Counted from the stretch's first letter, positions 53,253 to 63,018 are shown. The stretch: 64,000 bases of DNA from Melaminivora suipulveris (GCF_003008575.1 NZ_CP027667.1:1368501-1432500); one strand, 5' to 3'. The notes: generated from the letters alone by a model not told the origin. Numbers and translations: made by a program.

Positions 53253-55253
53253 ATGCAAGGGACGAACGTGCTGTTCGGTCAGATCGCCGTGGTATTCGGC
53301 ATCGTGATCGCCGGCGTGTGGGCAGCCACACAATGGACAGCCGCCGCCCTGGGCTATCAGCTACGCCTTGGCTCGCCCTGGTTCGACTTCTTCGGCACGC
53401 CGGTCTATCACCCCTGGCGGCTGTTCGAGTGGTGGTTCTTCTTCGACGCCTACGCGCCGCGCGTCTTTGACATCGGCGGCGCCATTGCGGGCGGCAGCGG
53501 CCTGGTGGCCGTGCTGGTGGCCATCGGCATGTCGATCTGGCGCTCCCGGCAATCGCGCCTGGTCACGACCTACGGCTCAGCGCGCTGGGCGAACGCGGAG
53601 GACATTCGCAAGGCCGGCCTCACGCAGCCGGCCGGCGTGTTTCTCGGCCAGCACGAACGCCAGTACCTGCGCCACGAAGGCCCGGAACACGTCCTGACCT
53701 TCGCGCCCACGCGCTCGGGCAAAGGTGTCGGTCTGGTGGTGCCGACCTTGTTGAGCTGGCCTGCGTCCGCCGTCATCCACGACATCAAGGGCGAGAACTG
53801 GAGCATCACCGCGGGCTGGCGATCGCGCTTCTCGCACTGTCTGCTGTTCAACCCGACCGATGCGAAGTCAGCGGCCTACAACCCGCTGCTGGAAGTCCGG
53901 CGCGGCGCGCATGAAGTGCGCGACGTGCAGAACATCGCGGACATTCTGGTCGATCCCGAAGGCGCACTGGAGAAGCGCAACCACTGGGAGAAGACTTCGC
54001 ACGCGCTGTTGGTCGGGGCCATCCTGCATGTGCTCTACGCGGGCGAAGACAAGACGCTGCGCGGTGTCGCCAACTTCCTCAGCGATCCGGCTTGCCCATT
54101 CGAGCTGACGCTGCACCGGATGATGACCACGCCGCATTTGGGCGATGGGCCGCACCCTGTTGTCGCGTCTGCGGCCCGTGAGGTTCTGAACAAATCGGAC
54201 AACGAACGCTCGGGCGTGCTGTCCACGGCCATGTCGTTCCTGGGCCTCTACCGCGACCCTACGGTGGCCGAAGTCACGTCGCGTTGCGACTGGCGCATTG
54301 CCGACCTGATCGCGGCCGAGCATCCGGTGTCGCTGTATCTGGTGGTGCCGCCTTCGGACATTTCGCGGACGAAGCCGCTCATTCGCCTGATCCTCAACCA
54401 GATCGGGCGACGCCTCACCGAATCGCTCGACGGCTCCGATGGCATCGAGCGCCGCCACAAGCTGCTGCTGATGCTCGACGAGTTTCCGGCGCTGGGGCGC
54501 CTGGACTTCTTCGAGACGGCGCTGGCCTTCATGGCGGGCTACGGCATCCGCAGCTTCCTCATCGCGCAGTCGCTCAACCAGATCGACAAGGCGTATGGAC
54601 AAAACCACTCCATCCTCGACAACTGCCATGTGCGCGTGACGTTCGCCACGAACGACGAGCGCACCGCCAAACGGATTTCCGAGACGCTGGGCACGGCCAC
54701 CGAGCTGCGCGCCCAGCGCAACTACGCGGGCCACCGGCTCGCGCCGTGGCTGGGTCACCTGATGGTGTCGCGCCAGGAAACCGCGCGCCCGCTGCTGACG
54801 CCGGGCGAAGTCATGCAGCTTCCGCCCGACGAAGCCGTGGTGATGGTGTCCAGCGTGGCGCCGATCAAGGCGAAGAAGCTGCGCTACTACGCGGACGCCA
54901 ATTTCAAGCGGCGCGTGTTGCCGCCGCCCGCGCTGGCGGACGTGCAGTACGCAGATGCGCCGCCGCTGCGCCTCGACGACTGGAGCGGGCTGGCGATCCC
55001 TGCCGTGCCCGCTACGCCTGCGACCGATGCCGCCGAAGGCTTCGGCGCCTCGACCGACGACGGCGGCCCGCGCCGTCAGCCCGAACTCTCCGAAACCGTT
55101 GCCTACGACCCTGAGCTGGCCGCGCCACTAGCCGACCTCGGGTTGCTCGATGACGACGACGCACCGCTTCCCCTCCCGCGCCAGCTTGATCCGGCCATGC
55201 AGCGCACGGCCCGGCTGGCTTCCCTCGACCCCAACGACGGAATCGAGCTATGA
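53253..55253 (+). CDS. traG: Type IV coupling protein TraG (VirD4 family)
   Basis: A 666-residue inner-membrane ATPase that links the relaxase-DNA complex to the mating channel. TM segments lie at about 10-30 (IAVVFGIVIAGVWAATQWTA) and about 70-95. Walker A is FAPTRSGKGVGLVVPTLL (about 150-167), and Walker B is LLLMLDEFPALGRLDFF. GYGIRSFLIAQSLNQIDKAYG is a typical VirD4 motif. A Pro/Asp-rich, non-conserved tail follows residue 560. ATG 53253 is selected from GGAGGCGAGG just upstream. The RHH gene starts inside its stop codon (ATGA). Confidence 0.93.
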   Translation: MQGTNVLFGQIAVVFGIVIAGVWAATQWTAAALGYQLRLGSPWFDFFGTPVYHPWRLFEWWFFFDAYAPRVFDIGGAIAGGSGLVAVLVAIGMSIWRSRQSRLVTTYGSARWANAEDIRKAGLTQPAGVFLGQHERQYLRHEGPEHVLTFAPTRSGKGVGLVVPTLLSWPASAVIHDIKGENWSITAGWRSRFSHCLLFNPTDAKSAAYNPLLEVRRGAHEVRDVQNIADILVDPEGALEKRNHWEKTSHALLVGAILHVLYAGEDKTLRGVANFLSDPACPFELTLHRMMTTPHLGDGPHPVVASAAREVLNKSDNERSGVLSTAMSFLGLYRDPTVAEVTSRCDWRIADLIAAEHPVSLYLVVPPSDISRTKPLIRLILNQIGRRLTESLDGSDGIERRHKLLLMLDEFPALGRLDFFETALAFMAGYGIRSFLIAQSLNQIDKAYGQNHSILDNCHVRVTFATNDERTAKRISETLGTATELRAQRNYAGHRLAPWLGHLMVSRQETARPLLTPGEVMQLPPDEAVVMVSSVAPIKAKKLRYYADANFKRRVLPPPALADVQYADAPPLRLDDWSGLAIPAVPATPATDAAEGFGASTDDGGPRRQPELSETVAYDPELAAPLADLGLLDDDDAPLPLPRQLDPAMQRTARLASLDPNDGIEL

Positions 55254-55726
55254 GCCACTACCGCCTCAACCTGTTCATCCAACCGGAGCACGCCAAGCGT
55301 CTGGACGAGCTGGCCGCCAAGAAAGGCGTATCGAAATCCAGCATCGTCGCGGCGGCGCTTGCATCGTGGCTATCGCCCGATGCCGCCGATCAGCGCGAGG
55401 CCGCCATCGCCAAGCGGCTTGATCGCCTGTCGCGCCACGCCGAGCGCATGGAACGCGACCAGAACATCCAGATCGAAACGCTGGCGCTGTTCATCCGCTA
55501 CTACCTCACGGTCAGCACGCCCGTGCCCGAAGCGCATCAGGACGCGGCGCGCGCCCAGGGCAAGGCGCGCTTCGAGCAGTTCGTGGAGCAGTTGGGCCGC
55601 CATCTGCTGCGCGGGCGCAGTCTGGTGCGTGACGTGGTGGAGGAACTGCACCCCCAGGATCGTGAGTTTGGGATGCGCATGGATGACGCGGCGGCAGTTG
55701 CCGAAGCGCAGGAGCGTGCCTCATGA
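55250..55726 (+). CDS. CopG-like ribbon-helix-helix protein between traG and trbB
   Basis: A 158-residue protein with an N-terminal RHH fold: YRLNLFIQPEHAKRLDELAA (about 3-22) and KKGVSKSSIVAAALASWLSP (about 23-42). A long helical region follows (QREAAIAKRLDRLSRHAERM, ETLALFIRYYLTV, FEQFVEQLGRHLLRGRSLV). It is always present between traG and trbB in Tn4371-type and related ICEs and is thought to be regulatory. It overlaps traG and trbB by 4 bases each. Confidence 0.85.
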   Translation: MSHYRLNLFIQPEHAKRLDELAAKKGVSKSSIVAAALASWLSPDAADQREAAIAKRLDRLSRHAERMERDQNIQIETLALFIRYYLTVSTPVPEAHQDAARAQGKARFEQFVEQLGRHLLRGRSLVRDVVEELHPQDREFGMRMDDAAAVAEAQERAS

Positions 55727-56772
55727 GTGCCGCACCTTCGTCTTTCGCCATCTCGCTCGACCGCCGCATCCAGATGCTGCGCACGGCAATGGGGCCGCTG
55801 ATCGCCGCTGCGCTCGAAGACCCGGACGTGGTGGAAGTGATGCTCAACCCCGACCGCACCCTTTGGGTGGATCGGCTGTCCTCGGGCCGCGCGCCGATGG
55901 GCGTGGAGCTGTCCGAGGCGGACGGCGAGCGAATCATCCGCCTTGTCGCCGCCCACGTCGGCGCGGAAGTCCATCGCGGCCAGCCGTTGCTGTCCGCCGA
56001 GCTGCCCGAAACCGGCGAACGCTTCGAGGGCATCTTGCCGCCGGCTGCGCCGGGGCCAGCCTTCGCGCTGCGCAAGCGCGCCATCGGCGTCATTCCTCTG
56101 TCGCGCTACATCGAAGACGGAATGATGACCGCCGAGCAGGCGGGCTTTCTGGTGCGCGCCGTGCGCGAGCGGCAGAACGTCCTGATCGCCGGCGCCACCA
56201 GCAGCGGCAAGACCACGCTCGCCAATGCGCTGCTGGCCGAAATCGCCGCGACGGGCGACCGCGTGCTGGTGCTCGAAGACACGGTGGAACTGCAATGCGC
56301 GGCCCGCGACCACGTTCCGCTGCGCACGCGCGCTGGCGTGGTGTCCATGACCGAGCTGGTGCGCTCGTCCATGCGCCTGCGCCCGGATCGCGTGGTCGTC
56401 GGCGAGGTGCGCGGCGCCGAGGCGCTGGATCTCATCAAGGTGTGGGGCACCGGCCATCCGGGCGGCATTGCCACGATCCATGCCGGCTCCGCACTGGGCG
56501 CGCTGCTGCGCCTGGAGCAACTGATTCTCGAAGTGGCGGTGAACCCGCCCCGTGCGCTGATCGCGGAAGCGGTCAACGTGGTGATCCACATCGCCGGGCG
56601 CGGGCGCAAGCGCCGCATCGAGAGCATCGCCCGCGTCGTCGGCTTCGACGGCGTGGGCTACCGACTGGCGGATGCGATGGACGCGCCGTTTCCCGAGCTG
56701 CCGCCACTTTCCGATGCCGCACCCGCTGCGGCGACTTCCCCATCCCTCGACCTTTCTGGAGAACTGCCATGA
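55723..56772 (+). CDS. trbB: Conjugal transfer ATPase TrbB (VirB11 family)
   Basis: A 349-residue hexameric traffic ATPase on the inner face of the membrane. It shows the N-terminal domain (VVEVMLNPDRTLWVDRLSSG), Walker A IAGATSSGKTTLANALL (about 157-173), Asp box VLVLEDTVELQ, the Walker B region RPDRVVVGEVRGAEALDL, and the His box GTGHPGGIATIHAGSALGAL. All motifs are intact. Length matches RK2 TrbB (320) with a short C-terminal extension. It opens the trb mating-pair-formation operon. Confidence 0.94.
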   Translation: MSAAPSSFAISLDRRIQMLRTAMGPLIAAALEDPDVVEVMLNPDRTLWVDRLSSGRAPMGVELSEADGERIIRLVAAHVGAEVHRGQPLLSAELPETGERFEGILPPAAPGPAFALRKRAIGVIPLSRYIEDGMMTAEQAGFLVRAVRERQNVLIAGATSSGKTTLANALLAEIAATGDRVLVLEDTVELQCAARDHVPLRTRAGVVSMTELVRSSMRLRPDRVVVGEVRGAEALDLIKVWGTGHPGGIATIHAGSALGALLRLEQLILEVAVNPPRALIAEAVNVVIHIAGRGRKRRIESIARVVGFDGVGYRLADAMDAPFPELPPLSDAAPAAATSPSLDLSGELP

Positions 56773-57158
56773 CAACGCACGCCCATGCTTTCCGTGTTTC
56801 CGTAAATCCGCTTCCACGCCGCTCCAGTCCCGCGCGGCTGGATGGTCTGGCTCGCCCGGCCCTACAGGGCTTGATGCTCGCTGCCTTCATGCTGCTGCTT
56901 GCGGGCACTGCGCAGGCCGCCGGCTCCTCGATGCCCTGGGAAGGCCCGCTGCAATCCATCCTCGAATCCATCCAGGGGCCGGTGGCGCGCATCGTCGCGG
57001 TCATCATCATCATCGCCACGGGCCTCGCGCTCGCGTTCGGTGACACGTCCGGCGGCTTTCGCAAGCTGATCCAGATCGTGTTTGGCCTGTCCATCGCGTT
57101 CGCGGCTTCGAGCTTCTTCCTGTCGTTCTTCAGCTTCTCGGGCGGGGCCGTCGTATGA
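56769..57158 (+). CDS. trbC: Conjugative pilin TrbC (VirB2 family)
   Basis: A 129-residue pilin precursor. The long leader (1-51) ends in MLLLAGTAQAAGSS. The mature part has SSMPWEGPLQSILESIQGPV followed by two TM helices (ARIVAVIIIIATGLALAFGD, and IQIVFGLSIAFAASSFFLSF). The TraF peptidase at 32872 is the likely maturation enzyme. Start overlaps trbB by 4 bases and its stop overlaps trbD similarly. Confidence 0.9.
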   Translation: MTTHAHAFRVSVNPLPRRSSPARLDGLARPALQGLMLAAFMLLLAGTAQAAGSSMPWEGPLQSILESIQGPVARIVAVIIIIATGLALAFGDTSGGFRKLIQIVFGLSIAFAASSFFLSFFSFSGGAVV

Positions 57159-57427
57159 GCGGCCCGGACACGTTCGCGGCCGGGTTCGAGGTGCCGCTGC
57201 ATCGCTCGCTCACCGAACCGATCCTGCTGGGCGGCGCACCGCGCACCGTGGCGATCGCCAACGGCACGCTGGCCGCCGCTGTCGGCCTGGGCCTGCAACT
57301 GTGGATTCCCGGTGTCGTGCTCTGGATCGTCGGCCATTCGCTGGCGATGTGGGGCGCGCGCATCGATCCGCAGTTCATGGCCGTGTTCGCCCGGCACATC
57401 AAGCACCGCCCGTTGCTGGACATATAG
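57155..57427 (+). CDS. trbD: Conjugal transfer protein TrbD (VirB3 family)
   Basis: A 90-residue inner-membrane protein. Residues 10-20 (EVPLHRSLTEP) are the family's conserved N-terminal motif. Two closely spaced TM helices follow (VAIANGTLAAAVGLGLQLWI and PGVVLWIVGHSLAMWGARID). Ends DPQFMAVFARHIKHRPLLDI, typical of VirB3/TrbD. It partners with TrbE. The gap to trbE is 14 bases. Confidence 0.9.
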   Translation: MSGPDTFAAGFEVPLHRSLTEPILLGGAPRTVAIANGTLAAAVGLGLQLWIPGVVLWIVGHSLAMWGARIDPQFMAVFARHIKHRPLLDI

Positions 57428-57441
57428 GGGAGGACGCCGCG

Positions 57442-59913
57442 ATGCTGAACCTCGCCGAATACCGCCAGCGCCCGGCTTTGCTCGCCGACTGGCTGCCCTG
57501 GGCCGGGCTGGTGGCACCGGGCGTCGTCTTGAACAAGGACGGCAGCTTCCAGCGAACGGCGCGCTTTCGTGGCCCCGACCTCGACAGCGCGACGCAAGGC
57601 GAGCTGATCGCCACATCGGCGCGTTTGAACAACGCGCTGCGCCGCCTGGGTTCGGGCTGGGCGCTGTTCATCGAAGCCGAGCGCCGGTCTGCCGCCGACT
57701 ACCCGCACTCCGATTTCCCCGAACCACTGTCCTGGCTGGTCGATGAAGAACGCCGCGCTGCCTTCGAGGATTCGGGCAACCACTTCGAGAGCAACTATCA
57801 CCTGACGCTGGCCTACCTGCCGTCCGAGGAATCCCGCGCCCGCGCCGCGGGCCTGCTGTATGAAAACCGGCCGACCGAAGGCGTGGATTGGCGCGAACGG
57901 TTGCACGCCTTCGTCGCGGAAACGGATCGCATCTTCGACCTGCTCGATGGCGTGATGCCGGAGATTGCGTGGCTCGATGACAGCCAGACACTGACCTACC
58001 TGCATTCGACCGTCTCGACGCGGCACTACCGCATCGGCGCTCCCGAAGTGCCGTTCCACATCGACGCGCTGCTGGCCGATTCCGCCCTGGTCGGTGGCCT
58101 GGCACCCATGCTGGGCGATCAGCACCTGCGTGTGGTGTCGGTGCGCGGTTTCCCGACCTCGACCTGGCCAGGGATTCTGGACGACCTCAACCGCCTGGGC
58201 TTTGCGTACCGCTGGAGTACGCGCTTTCTCTGCCTCGACAAAGCCGAGGCGGAAAAAGAACTCACGCGCCTGCGCCGCCAGTGGTTTGCGAAAAGGAAGA
58301 ACGTCATCGCGCTGTTGCGCGAGACGATCTTCCAGCAGGAAAGCCCGCTGGTCGATACCGACGCCAACAACAAGGCAGCCGACGCCGATGCTGCCTTGCA
58401 GGAGCTGGGCAGCGATCAAGTCGCCTTCGGCTACCTGACGGCGACCGTCACCGTCATGGACGCGGACGCCGCCGTGGCCGACGAGAAGCTGCGCATGGTG
58501 GAGCGCGTCATCCAGGGCCGGGGCTTCGTCACCATCCCCGAAACGCTCAATGCCGTGGATGCCTGGCTGTCGTCCATTCCGGGCAACGCATACGCCAATG
58601 TCCGCCAGCCCATCGTTTCGACGCTGAACCTGGCGCACATGATGCCGGTGTCGGCGGTGTGGGCCGGCCAGGAGCGCAACGCGCATCTCGATGGCCCGCC
58701 GCTGATCGTCACGCGCACCGACGGCGCGACGCCGTTCCGGCTGGTGACGCACATCGGCGACGTGGGCAACACGCTGGTGGTTGGCCCCATCGGCATGGGC
58801 AAGTCGGTGCTGCTGGCGACGATGGCGATGCAGTTCCGCCGCTATCGCGGCTCGCGCATCTTCGCCTTCGACATGGGGCGCTCGATCCGTGCGGCCATCC
58901 TGGGAATGGGCGGCGAGCACTACGACCTGGGCGCGGATGACGAAATCGCCTTCCAGCCGCTGGCCCGCATCGACCGCGAGGGTTACCGCACCTGGGCCAG
59001 CGAATGGGTGGAAGGCCGCCTGCTGCATGAAGGCGCGGCCGTCGGCCCGGACGAGAAGGCGGCCATCTGGTCTGCGCTGAGGAGCTTGGCCAGCGCGCCG
59101 GTGGAGCAGCGCACGCTCACGGGCCTGACGGCCTTGCTGCAATCGAACACCTTGCGCCAGGCACTCGCGCCCTATGTCCTGGGCGGTGCGCACGGCAGGC
59201 TGCTGGATGCCGACCACGACCGCCTCGGCACGGCCGACGTGCAGGCGTTCGAGATGGAGGAGCTGATGCACAGCAAGGCTGCGGTGCTCGCGGTGCTGCG
59301 CTACCTGTTCGCGCGTTTCGAGGAGCGGCTGGACGGTGCGCCCACGCTGCTGATCCTCGATGAAGCGTGGCTGTTCCTCGACGATCCGGTGTTTGCGGCA
59401 CGCATCCGCCAGTGGCTCAAGACGCTGCGCAAGAAGAACGTCAGCGTCATCTTCGCCACGCAGTCGCTCGCGGACGTGAAGGACTCGGCCATCGCGCCGG
59501 CCATCATCGAAAGCTGCGCGAGTCGGATTTTCTTGCCGAACCCGCAAGCGACCGAACCGCAGATTCGCACGATCTACGAGGGCTTCGGCCTCAACAGCCG
59601 GCAGATCGAGATTGTCGCCACCGCGCAGCCCAAGCGCGACTACTACTACCAATCCCGCCTCGGCAACCGCGTGTTCGACCTCGACCTGGGGCCTGCGACG
59701 CTGGCCTTTGCGGGCGCTTCCACGCCGCAAGACCAGCGCGCCATTGATGAAGTTCTTGGCCGCGTGCTGCTGGACGCCGGCGTGCCCGGCTTCGCGGGCG
59801 CCTGGCTGCGCCATCGCGGCCTCGATTGGGCGGCTGACCTGCTGCCCTCGTTCCCCGGCCTCGCGCCGGGTTCCCTCCGTACCGCTGACCACCCCCAGGA
59901 GAACCTGCCATGA
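57442..59913 (+). CDS. trbE: Conjugal transfer ATPase TrbE (VirB4 family)
   Basis: An 823-residue ATPase of the type IV secretion machine. It begins MLNLAEYRQRPALLADWLPW, the CagE/VirB4 N-terminal domain extends to about 420, and Walker A is LVVGPIGMGKSVLLATMAM (about 442-460). Walker B is TLLILDEAWLFLDDP, followed by KKNVSVIFATQSLADVKDSA. The start at 57442 follows GGGGAGGA. Length matches RK2 TrbE (852). No defect was seen. Confidence 0.94.
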   Translation: MLNLAEYRQRPALLADWLPWAGLVAPGVVLNKDGSFQRTARFRGPDLDSATQGELIATSARLNNALRRLGSGWALFIEAERRSAADYPHSDFPEPLSWLVDEERRAAFEDSGNHFESNYHLTLAYLPSEESRARAAGLLYENRPTEGVDWRERLHAFVAETDRIFDLLDGVMPEIAWLDDSQTLTYLHSTVSTRHYRIGAPEVPFHIDALLADSALVGGLAPMLGDQHLRVVSVRGFPTSTWPGILDDLNRLGFAYRWSTRFLCLDKAEAEKELTRLRRQWFAKRKNVIALLRETIFQQESPLVDTDANNKAADADAALQELGSDQVAFGYLTATVTVMDADAAVADEKLRMVERVIQGRGFVTIPETLNAVDAWLSSIPGNAYANVRQPIVSTLNLAHMMPVSAVWAGQERNAHLDGPPLIVTRTDGATPFRLVTHIGDVGNTLVVGPIGMGKSVLLATMAMQFRRYRGSRIFAFDMGRSIRAAILGMGGEHYDLGADDEIAFQPLARIDREGYRTWASEWVEGRLLHEGAAVGPDEKAAIWSALRSLASAPVEQRTLTGLTALLQSNTLRQALAPYVLGGAHGRLLDADHDRLGTADVQAFEMEELMHSKAAVLAVLRYLFARFEERLDGAPTLLILDEAWLFLDDPVFAARIRQWLKTLRKKNVSVIFATQSLADVKDSAIAPAIIESCASRIFLPNPQATEPQIRTIYEGFGLNSRQIEIVATAQPKRDYYYQSRLGNRVFDLDLGPATLAFAGASTPQDQRAIDEVLGRVLLDAGVPGFAGAWLRHRGLDWAADLLPSFPGLAPGSLRTADHPQENLP

Positions 59914-60665
59914 AATTGCATACCCCCAAACTCGCCGCGTTGACCGCCGCCTGCGTGCTCGCCTTCGGCATCGCACAGCCTGCGCACGCGCTGTTCGGCG
60001 TCGGCGACATCGTGCTCGACCCGACCAATCTGATTCAGAACACTATGACTGCTGCGCGCACGCTGGAGCAGATCAACAACCAGATCCGCCAGCTCCAGAA
60101 CGAAGCGCAAATGCTCATCAACCAGGCGCGCAACCTAGCCAGCCTGCCGTCCAGCGTGGTCGGCCAGTTGCGCGCGAACCTGGCGACCACCCAGCGACTG
60201 ATCGCGCAGGCCAAGGGCTTGGCCTATGACGTGACGAGCATCGACCGGGAGTTCGCGCGCCTGTATCCCGAGAAGTACGCCGCCACGGTAAGCGGCAATC
60301 AGATGTACCTCGATGCGCAGGAGCGTTGGAAGAACACGCTGGGCGGCCTGCAAACCACCATGCAGATGCAGGCCCAGGCGTCGCAGAACCTGAGCGATGA
60401 CGAAAGCGTGCTGGCCGACCTCGTGGGCAAGAGCCAGTCGGCCGAGGGCGCGCTGCAAGCGATGCAGGCCATGAACCAGTTGCTGGCCTTGCAGGCCAAG
60501 CAGTCGATCCAGACGCAGCGGCTCCAGATCACGCAAGACCGCGCGGCCTCGCTGGAACTGGCGCGGCAGGCGGCGGCCACGGAGCGCGGGCGCGAAGTGA
60601 CGCGCCGTTTCCTGGGCGAGGGCACGCCGTACACGCCGCAGCCGGTTAATTTCTACAACCGCTGA
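59910..60665 (+). CDS. trbJ: Conjugal transfer protein TrbJ (VirB5 family)
   Basis: A 251-residue exported protein with signal peptide (LTAACVLAFGIAQPAHALFG, cleavage after AHA). The mature part is mostly helical: TMTAARTLEQINNQIRQLQN, EAQMLINQARNLASLP, and a Gln-rich helix around 140-215. TrbJ/VirB5 proteins are minor pilus components that help contact the recipient. It overlaps trbE by 4 bases. Confidence 0.9.
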   Translation: MKLHTPKLAALTAACVLAFGIAQPAHALFGVGDIVLDPTNLIQNTMTAARTLEQINNQIRQLQNEAQMLINQARNLASLPSSVVGQLRANLATTQRLIAQAKGLAYDVTSIDREFARLYPEKYAATVSGNQMYLDAQERWKNTLGGLQTTMQMQAQASQNLSDDESVLADLVGKSQSAEGALQAMQAMNQLLALQAKQSIQTQRLQITQDRAASLELARQAAATERGREVTRRFLGEGTPYTPQPVNFYNR

Positions 60666-60676
60666 CGGAGGCCGCC

Positions 60677-60946
60677 ATGCAACGCACGCCTGTCGTGTTC
60701 GCCTTCGCCGTTCATGTGCTGGTGCTGGCCGGTTGTGACCGGCCGCAGCAGTTGCCGGTGAACGCGCTCGCCGCCGACCCGGCCCGGCTGCACGCGCTGC
60801 GCGCGCAGGTGGCGCAGGCCGACCTGCGCCGCTTTCTCTCCGGCCAGGCCGGGCCGGGCGAGTACCAGACGCTGGCCGACCTGCCGCCGATCCCGCCCAG
60901 CTTCGATGAACCCGCCGATGCGCCTGGGCAGGAGGACTCGCCATGA
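60677..60946 (+). CDS. trbK: TrbK-like small lipoprotein
   Basis: An 89-residue lipoprotein precursor with lipobox LVLAGCDRP (Cys21) after a short hydrophobic leader. The mature part is a polar helix (DPARLHALRAQVAQADLRRF) and a Pro/Asp-rich end. Position between trbJ and trbL is that of TrbK, the entry-exclusion lipoprotein of IncP plasmids. Sequence similarity to RK2 TrbK is weak by eye, so the name rests on position. An EexN-like lipoprotein is also encoded at 52808, giving two potential exclusion factors. Confidence 0.7.
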   Translation: MQRTPVVFAFAVHVLVLAGCDRPQQLPVNALAADPARLHALRAQVAQADLRRFLSGQAGPGEYQTLADLPPIPPSFDEPADAPGQEDSP

Positions 60947-62295
60947 ACGACGTAACGATCATCGACCGCTTCCTCGATACCTTCTCGCGCTACATCGACT
61001 CGGGCTTCGGCCTGTTGCACGGTGAAGTGGCGTTTCTGACCGCCACGCTGATCGTCATCGACATGACGCTCGCCGGACTGTTCTGGGCGATGAGCCATGC
61101 CACCGGCCAGGGCGAGGACGTGATCGCCAAGCTGATCCGCAAGGTGCTCTATGTCGGTGCCTTCGCCTACATCATCGGCAACTTTAACTGGCTGGCCGGC
61201 ATCGTGTTTCGCTCCTTCGCGGGCCTGGGCCTGACGGCCAGCGGCTCGACCCTGAGCATGGAGAACTTCCTGCAACCGGGCCGGCTGGCGAAAGTCGGCA
61301 TCGACGCCGGCGCGCCGATCCTGAAGCAGATCGGCGACATGGCGGGCTTCCCCGAGGTGTTCGTGAACATCACGCCCATCGTCGTGATGTTCCTTTCTTG
61401 GCTAATCGTCCTGCTGTGCTTCTTCGTGCTGGCGATCCAGCTTTTCATCACGCTGATCGAGTTCAAGCTGACCACGCTCGCGGGCTTCGTGCTCGTGCCG
61501 TTCGCGCTCTGGAACAAGACCGCGTTCCTCGCCGAGAAGGTACTGGGCAACGTGGTGTCGTCAGGCATCAAGGTGCTGGTGCTCGCGGTCATCGTTGGCA
61601 TCGGCTCCGGGCTGTTCGCCGAGTTTCAGGTGCAACCGGCCGAGCCATCCATCGACCACTCCGTGGTCGTGATGCTGGCCTCGCTGACCCTGCTGGCCTT
61701 GGGCATCTTCGGGCCGGGCATTGCGACCGGGCTGGTGTCCGGCGGCCCGCAACTCGGCGCGGGTGCGATGGCCGGTGCCGCGCTGGGCGCGGCCGGTGCT
61801 GCTGTTGCCGTGGGCGCTGCGGCCACGGGTGTCGGTAGCGCGGTAGCCGCCGGGGCACGCATGGCGCCCGCTGCCGCCAAGCTGGCGGGCAGCGGAGCGC
61901 GTGCCGCTACCGGAGCCGCCAGCAGCGCCCGGTCAGCGTTTCAGGCGGGCTCTGCATCCGCCGGCGGTGGCCTCAAAGGCGCTGCCGCTGGTGTCGGCAA
62001 TGTCGCCAAGACCGGCGCGCAGGCGGCCGGGCAGAAGGTGGCCGACGGCGCACGCTCGATGAAGGAGCGTGTCGCCGCCGCCTTCCGGCCCGATGACGCT
62101 GGATCGGCGTCGGGGGCCGGTGCCGCGCAGGCGGCAACCGAGCCAACCCCATCCGCTGCGCAACCCGCCTGGGCCAAGCGCCTGCACCGCAGGCAGCAAC
62201 TCACCCATGCCGCGACGACTGCCGCCCACACGCTGCGCGGCGGCGACGGCGGCAGTTCCAGCCAAGGCCCGACCTTGCGCGATTCCGATTCCTGA
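60943..62295 (+). CDS. trbL: Conjugal transfer membrane protein TrbL (VirB6 family)
   Basis: A 450-residue polytopic protein at the core of the mating channel. The N terminus (DRFLDTFSRYIDSGFGLLHG) and about five to six TM helices lie between residues 25 and 260, including VVMFLSWLIVLLCFFVLAIQ. IALGIFGPGIATGLVSGGPQ-like segment LALGIFGPGIATGLVSGGPQ (about 252-271) precedes a low-complexity Ala/Gly-rich region. The basic C-terminal tail (320-450) is typical of P-type TrbL. It overlaps the TrbK-like gene by 4 bases. Confidence 0.92.
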   Translation: MNDVTIIDRFLDTFSRYIDSGFGLLHGEVAFLTATLIVIDMTLAGLFWAMSHATGQGEDVIAKLIRKVLYVGAFAYIIGNFNWLAGIVFRSFAGLGLTASGSTLSMENFLQPGRLAKVGIDAGAPILKQIGDMAGFPEVFVNITPIVVMFLSWLIVLLCFFVLAIQLFITLIEFKLTTLAGFVLVPFALWNKTAFLAEKVLGNVVSSGIKVLVLAVIVGIGSGLFAEFQVQPAEPSIDHSVVVMLASLTLLALGIFGPGIATGLVSGGPQLGAGAMAGAALGAAGAAVAVGAAATGVGSAVAAGARMAPAAAKLAGSGARAATGAASSARSAFQAGSASAGGGLKGAAAGVGNVAKTGAQAAGQKVADGARSMKERVAAAFRPDDAGSASGAGAAQAATEPTPSAAQPAWAKRLHRRQQLTHAATTAAHTLRGGDGGSSSQGPTLRDSDS

Positions 62296-62313
62296 TCCTC
62301 AAGGAGAACCCCT

Positions 62314-63018
62314 ATGCGATTCAAACGACCGCAGGTGCGCTACGCCGACACACCGCAGCCTGCCACTCCATACCAATCCGCCGCCCAGGTTTGGGACGAG
62401 CGTATCGGCTCGGCCCGCGTGCAGGCCAAGAACTGGCGTTTCATGGCCTTCGGCTGCCTCGCGCTGGCCGTGTTGATGGCCGGCGGCCTGGTGTGGCGCT
62501 CGGCGCAGTCGATCGTGACGCCCTATGTGATCGAGGTGGACAACGCGGGCCAGGTGCGCGCTGTTGGCGAAGCCGCCACGCCATACCGGCCCAGCGATGC
62601 GCAGATCGCCTACCACCTGGGCCGCTTTATTGGCCTGGTGCGGTCGCTGTCCATCGACCCCATCGTGGTGCGGCAGAACTGGCTGGATGCCTACGACTAC
62701 ACGACCGACAAAGGCGCGGTCGTGCTCAACGAGTACGCCCGCACGAATGACCCGTTCGCGCGCATCGGCAAGGAGTCGGTGACGGTGCAGATCACCAGCG
62801 TGACCCGCGCCAGCGACACGTCTTTCAACGTGCGCTGGACGGAAACGCGCTTCGTCAATGGCGCGCTGGATCGCACCGAACGCTGGAACGCGGTGATTTC
62901 CACAGTGCTGCAAGCCCCGCGCACCGAGCAGCGTCTGCGCAAGAACCCACTCGGCATTTACGTCAACGGCTTGTCGTGGAGCCGCGAACTGGAAGCGAAC
63001 GAAGGAGCCAAGCCATGA
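62314..63018 (+). CDS. trbF: Conjugal transfer protein TrbF (VirB8 family)
   Basis: A 234-residue bitopic protein. A cytoplasmic N terminus is followed by one TM helix (FMAFGCLALAVLMAGGLVWR, about 45-64) and a periplasmic NTF2-like domain containing VTPYVIEVDNAGQVRAVGEA, IGLVRSLSIDPIVVRQNWLD and the closing NPLGIYVNGLSWSREL. It nucleates assembly of the channel. It is preceded by AAGGAGAA and overlaps trbG by 4 bases. Confidence 0.93.
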   Translation: MRFKRPQVRYADTPQPATPYQSAAQVWDERIGSARVQAKNWRFMAFGCLALAVLMAGGLVWRSAQSIVTPYVIEVDNAGQVRAVGEAATPYRPSDAQIAYHLGRFIGLVRSLSIDPIVVRQNWLDAYDYTTDKGAVVLNEYARTNDPFARIGKESVTVQITSVTRASDTSFNVRWTETRFVNGALDRTERWNAVISTVLQAPRTEQRLRKNPLGIYVNGLSWSRELEANEGAKP